NCBI GenBank assembly: GCA_016927455.1
Contig: JAFGMQ010000035.1
Span: forward strand, 1 to 46,537
Direction of reading: 5' to 3'
From: Deltaproteobacteria bacterium
GTDB lineage: Bacteria; Desulfobacterota; DSM-4660; Desulfatiglandales; Desulfatiglandaceae
DNA: 46,537 bases
In this document: piece after piece, positions 43,928 through 46,537 of the stretch
Layout of the letters: each line of letters begins with the position of its first letter
How positions within the stretch are numbered: position 1 is the stretch's first letter
Translations under genes and position numbers: made by a program
The notes under the pieces: model-generated
What the model was told of the DNA's origin: nothing
Seen by the model: only the letters and a program-made list of their open reading frames with translations
The model's database searches: none

Positions 43928-44434
43928 ATGAATACAGAGCAAAATACATTTTCAGAACCTTCTCATGCTCAGATAAAAGACCTTATTTATCAGATCCGCA
44001 GACTCATGCAGGCAGGATCGCTATACACGAAAGAATTGGACAGAAACTACAAGGTAAGCTCTCCTCAGCTTTCTTGCCTGATTGCCCTGTATGAGGCCGG
44101 CCCTCTTCCCCCCTCCCATATAGCCAGGTATATTATGGTTAAGTCCAGCACTGTAACGGGAATAATTGACAGGCTTGAGCACAAAGGTCTGGTAAGGAGA
44201 ACAAGGAATTCACCTGATCGCAGGGTAATCAATATTGAACTTACCGATAAAGGCAGAATGCTTGCCGAAAACGCGCCATCTCCCATTCAGCAGAAGATTG
44301 TGGATGGTGTTAAGCGTCTTCCCCGAAGAAAGATAGATGAGATTATTAAGAATATAAAATTGCTTACTGATATGCTGGATGATCAGGATTTTGACCTCGA
44401 CCAACCAACTGACGAATCTAAAATACCGCTGTAA
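43928..44434 (+). CDS. MarR-family transcriptional regulator
   Basis: This 168-residue winged-helix regulator has the MarR recognition helix region SSTVTGIIDRLEHKGLVRRTRNS and wing PDRRVINIELTDKGRML. The N-terminal and C-terminal helices form the dimer arm. It has a C-terminal acidic tail. It lies 196 bp before the corrinoid-linked genes on the same strand; a 17-bp palindrome sits in that gap at the likely promoter. It is the natural candidate regulator of those genes. Its ligand is unknown. AGGATG lies upstream of the ATG. Confidence 0.92.
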   Translation: MNTEQNTFSEPSHAQIKDLIYQIRRLMQAGSLYTKELDRNYKVSSPQLSCLIALYEAGPLPPSHIARYIMVKSSTVTGIIDRLEHKGLVRRTRNSPDRRVINIELTDKGRMLAENAPSPIQQKIVDGVKRLPRRKIDEIIKNIKLLTDMLDDQDFDLDQPTDESKIPL

Positions 44435-44501
44435 AACAATCAATATACCGCTCCTTCTTGTGGCAGGCCTAGGGGTTGCCATGATGAAGTAAAAAATCTC
44501 C

Positions 44502-44525
44502 GGTCAAAGGCCTGGTCAAAGGCCT
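44502..44525 (+). repeat. 12-bp tandem duplication abutting the -35
   Basis: GGTCAAAGGCCT occurs twice back to back (44502-44513, 44514-44525), with no mismatches. The final T is the first base of the -35 TTGACA. The position suggests paired binding sites for an activator or repressor, but a simple duplication is possible. Confidence 0.6.
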
Positions 44526-44553
44526 TGACAATTGGAGTTCTTTTATATATTAC
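44525..44553 (+). promoter_or_regulatory. Sigma70-like promoter for the corrinoid genes
   Basis: Perfect TTGACA (44525-44530), 17-bp spacer, TATTAC (44548-44553). Transcription would start near 44560, about 70 bp before the activation-domain gene. The palindrome at 44574-44590 then overlaps the early leader. Confidence 0.6.
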
Positions 44554-44573
44554 TTTCAGTGCAAAATAAAATT

Positions 44574-44590
44574 ATTGATAATATATCAAT
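44574..44590 (+). promoter_or_regulatory. 17-bp perfect palindrome, candidate MarR operator
   Basis: ATTGATA-ATA-TATCAAT is a perfect inverted repeat about 15 bp after the predicted transcription start. Its size, AT-rich half-sites and location suit a MarR-family dimer. The regulator gene ends 140 bp upstream. A small hairpin CTGAAA-N5-TTTCAG (44605-44621) follows just before the ribosome site. Confidence 0.5.
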
Positions 44591-44630
44591 TCAAGCCATA
44601 TGAGCTGAAAGTCTTTTTCAGAAGGAATTT

Positions 44631-45335
44631 ATGCAGAATACAGCTACTGAGAAAAATAATATTCTTTGCGACAGTGTTGACCTGTCGCTGATATTTGGCG
44701 GGAAGGAATCATCTCGATTTACCAATTTCATCAACAATAAATCGGATGATCTGTTCAGCATTTTCAACTCAATGATCGCCCCGAGATTATCCTACAGAAC
44801 TAACAGGATAACCTCGACTGCTTATGGAACCGTATGTTTTAATGGTTGCGTGGAATTAGAAAGTGTAAAGCTCTCAAAAGTTATGAATCATTGTGAAAGT
44901 GCAGTCTGTTTTGTAGCAACTATCGGGGGGAAGATTGAAAAAGAAATAGCCAGATTGACGAATGAAAATAGCCTCTTCGATGCATATATTCTCGATTCAA
45001 TGGGATCAATGGCAGTAGAAAAAATGGCTGAAGAGTTCTGGAAAGATATGCAGAAGAAATATTTCACAGAGGACAAGGGGATAACTCTTCGTTTCAGTCC
45101 TGGTTATTGTGACTGGCCAATTATTGAACAGAATAAATTGTTTCATCGACTTTTAGATGCACGACAAACAGATGTTACGCTTACAGATTCCTGTCTTATG
45201 AATCCGCGCAAGTCCATCTCAGGGCTATTTGGCATACACCCTTTCCGTACTGGAGATGGCCCTGTTTCTCCCTACAATCCTTGTTCTGATTGCAAGAAAA
45301 GGAATTGTTCCGAGAAAAGATTTTCTCCCAAATAA
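44631..45335 (+). CDS. Stand-alone vitamin B12-dependent methionine synthase activation-domain protein
   Basis: This 234-residue protein matches the MetH activation domain without the rest of MetH. RFSPGYCDWPIIEQ, with the SAM-contacting Arg and Tyr, and LTDSCLMNPRKSISGLFG are the diagnostic segments. In MetH this domain binds SAM and rescues cob(II)alamin by reductive methylation. Here it has a C-terminal extension NPCSDCKKRNCSEKR that could hold a metal or Fe-S site. AAGGAA lies before ATG 44631. The MttB-family gene follows after 44 bp, so it may reactivate that system's corrinoid protein, or serve a split MetH elsewhere. Confidence 0.88.
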   Translation: MQNTATEKNNILCDSVDLSLIFGGKESSRFTNFINNKSDDLFSIFNSMIAPRLSYRTNRITSTAYGTVCFNGCVELESVKLSKVMNHCESAVCFVATIGGKIEKEIARLTNENSLFDAYILDSMGSMAVEKMAEEFWKDMQKKYFTEDKGITLRFSPGYCDWPIIEQNKLFHRLLDARQTDVTLTDSCLMNPRKSISGLFGIHPFRTGDGPVSPYNPCSDCKKRNCSEKRFSPK

Positions 45336-45379
45336 TTTATAAAAAGCAGCAAAGGCCACATTAATAGAGGATATTACAG

Positions 45380-46537
45380 ATGAAATCAAAAATGGGGTTG
45401 CAGGGGGGACAGTATAAACCCCTTAATGATGATGAAATTGCACAAATTCATCAGACGAGTATCAGAGTATTCGAGGAGGTCGGAATTTCAGTAAGCCTTC
45501 CTGAGGCGCGTGAGCTTTTCCGTCAGGCCGGCGCGAATGTTGATGATTCGAACCGTGTTGTTAAAATATCTGCGGGGCTTTTAGAAACACTGATAGGTTG
45601 TGCTCCGGCTGTTGTTACCCTGTGTGGCCGGGGTGAAAACGATGAACTGGACTGTGAAATAGGTGGAAAAAAGGTCTATATGGGAACCGGCGGAACAGCA
45701 CTGAATGTCCAGGACCCCGGGGCAAATGATTCACGTCGAGCAACTCTCGAAGACATCATGGACATGGCCCGCCTTGTTGATGTTCTTGATAATATTCATT
45801 TTTTTATGCTTAATGTCTATCCGAATGAACTCTCCGCTAACGAGGTTGATGTTAATAGATTTGGAACAGCATTAAATTACACAAGAAAGCACATTATGGG
45901 GGGCGTCTATACCATTGAAGGGGTAAGGAATGTCATAAAAATAGCTGAATATATTGCGGGCAGCCCCGAAAAACTCAGGGAGCGACCGTTTATTTCGATG
46001 GTAACCTGCGTTGTAAGTCCCCTGCGGCTTGATGAACATTATTCGCAGCTTACCATCGAGGTGGCTCGCAACGGGATTCCTGTTGTGGTTCCGGCTGAAC
46101 CCCTGTGCGGCGCAACATCACCTGTTACACTGGCAGGGAACCTGGTTGTGCAGAATGTGGATACACTGGCAGGGGTAATGCTTGCCCAGCTCGCCAATCC
46201 GGGGTCTCCGACACTTTATGGCTCTGTCTCATCAATTGCAGATCTCAGGACACTGAAATACCTTTCAGGCGCGGTTGAAATGGGCCTCCTGAACGCCGCT
46301 GCAGCTCAAATGGCTCAATTCTATAAGCTTCCTTATTATGCAACTGCAGGCATGTCCGATTCGAAAATAAATGATGCCCAGGCAGGATATGAATCGGCCA
46401 TTACAAACCTGATGGTAGCACTCGCGGGCGGGAACTTTATCCACGATGCAGCCGGATTTCTCGAATTCTGCATGACAGCTTCCTACGACAAACTCGTGAT
46501 AGATAATGAAATTATCGGCATGGTAATGCGAGCTGTG
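45380..46537 (+). CDS. MttB-family corrinoid methyltransferase, partial (cut by window end)
   Basis: An ATG at 45380 (GAGG upstream) opens a frame that stays open for 386 codons to the window edge; no stop is reached. The protein resembles trimethylamine methyltransferase MttB: MGTGGTALNVQDP, RKHIMGGVY, the AEPLCGATSPVTLAGNLV segment, and AGMSDSKINDAQAGYE. Family enzymes demethylate quaternary or tertiary amines and methylate a corrinoid protein. No in-frame TAG occurs through the region (about residue 334) where archaeal MttB has pyrrolysine, so it is likely a non-pyrrolysine homologue, as in glycine betaine or proline betaine enzymes. The substrate is unknown. Confidence 0.9.
   Translation, partial: MKSKMGLQGGQYKPLNDDEIAQIHQTSIRVFEEVGISVSLPEARELFRQAGANVDDSNRVVKISAGLLETLIGCAPAVVTLCGRGENDELDCEIGGKKVYMGTGGTALNVQDPGANDSRRATLEDIMDMARLVDVLDNIHFFMLNVYPNELSANEVDVNRFGTALNYTRKHIMGGVYTIEGVRNVIKIAEYIAGSPEKLRERPFISMVTCVVSPLRLDEHYSQLTIEVARNGIPVVVPAEPLCGATSPVTLAGNLVVQNVDTLAGVMLAQLANPGSPTLYGSVSSIADLRTLKYLSGAVEMGLLNAAAAQMAQFYKLPYYATAGMSDSKINDAQAGYESAITNLMVALAGGNFIHDAAGFLEFCMTASYDKLVIDNEIIGMVMRAV

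Noticed and set aside
32432-44513. TCAAAGGCCTGG shared by 32434-32447 (minus), 37453-37464 and 44504-44515
   Set aside because: One copy is inside the AMMECR1 coding sequence and the flanks differ. This looks like chance similarity of a short GC-rich word.
45380-46537. Pyrrolysine-containing MttB
   Set aside because: No in-frame TAG appears through the aligned region, so no amber read-through needs to be invoked within the visible part.

Overview
The window looks like chromosomal DNA of a Gram-negative, probably anaerobic member of the Desulfobacterota (deltaproteobacterial sulfate reducers and relatives). This is inferred from gene content only. The pointers are a hemB-ahbD-ahbA/B cluster for the siroheme-dependent alternative haem route, an MttB-type corrinoid methyltransferase beside a stand-alone cobalamin-reactivation domain, a heptose/Kdo lipopolysaccharide gene run, and holB-ricT-metG synteny. 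Most of the sequence has moderate GC with dense, short-spaced operons. One gene near 27 kb is clearly GC-richer.

Layout. 1-5 kb: a PAS-GGDEF cyclase followed by a carbon-nitrogen hydrolase on the minus strand; divergently, a histone-deacetylase-family enzyme, a PAS histidine kinase with an unusual Cys-rich insert, and a small membrane protein. 5-7.5 kb: ahbA/B, ahbD and hemB. 7.6-10 kb: an M48 metalloprotease lipoprotein and a flippase-like membrane protein preceded by a promoter and a 40-codon leader ORF. 10-12 kb: panB-panE. 12.3-15.3 kb: two PilT-type ATPases and a zinc-ribbon/pseudo-receiver protein.

15.5-26 kb is one long minus-strand envelope run: an NtrY-like kinase, waaA, lpxK, an LpxL-type acyltransferase, waaF, gmhB, waaC, a 57-residue Trm112-type protein too short for routine ORF cut-offs, a NUDIX hydrolase and an unassigned GHMP kinase. 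Together these make lipid A, attach Kdo and supply and attach heptoses. 26-28.5 kb is a plastic stretch holding a GC-rich AbrB-family transporter, repeat fragments, a decayed histone-deacetylase paralogue and tRNA-Pro(UGG).

28.5-46.5 kb: a 59-residue membrane protein, folD, a small zinc-ribbon protein, a metallo-beta-lactamase-fold hydrolase, thiD, a hotdog thioesterase, an RND adaptor/permease pair, an AMMECR1-domain protein, endonuclease III with a Cys-to-His change at one expected Fe-S ligand, exonuclease III, and holB-ricT-metG. The right end carries a MarR regulator, a stand-alone MetH-activation-domain protein and an MttB-family methyltransferase cut by the window edge. The promoter region between the regulator and the two enzymes has a 17-bp palindrome and a 12-bp tandem duplication.

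I found no CRISPR array, intact insertion sequence, rRNA or recognisable riboswitch. The most novel-looking items are the corrinoid locus at the right edge, the Cys-rich insert in the kinase ATPase domain, the leader ORF coupled to the flippase gene, and the histone-deacetylase pseudogene.
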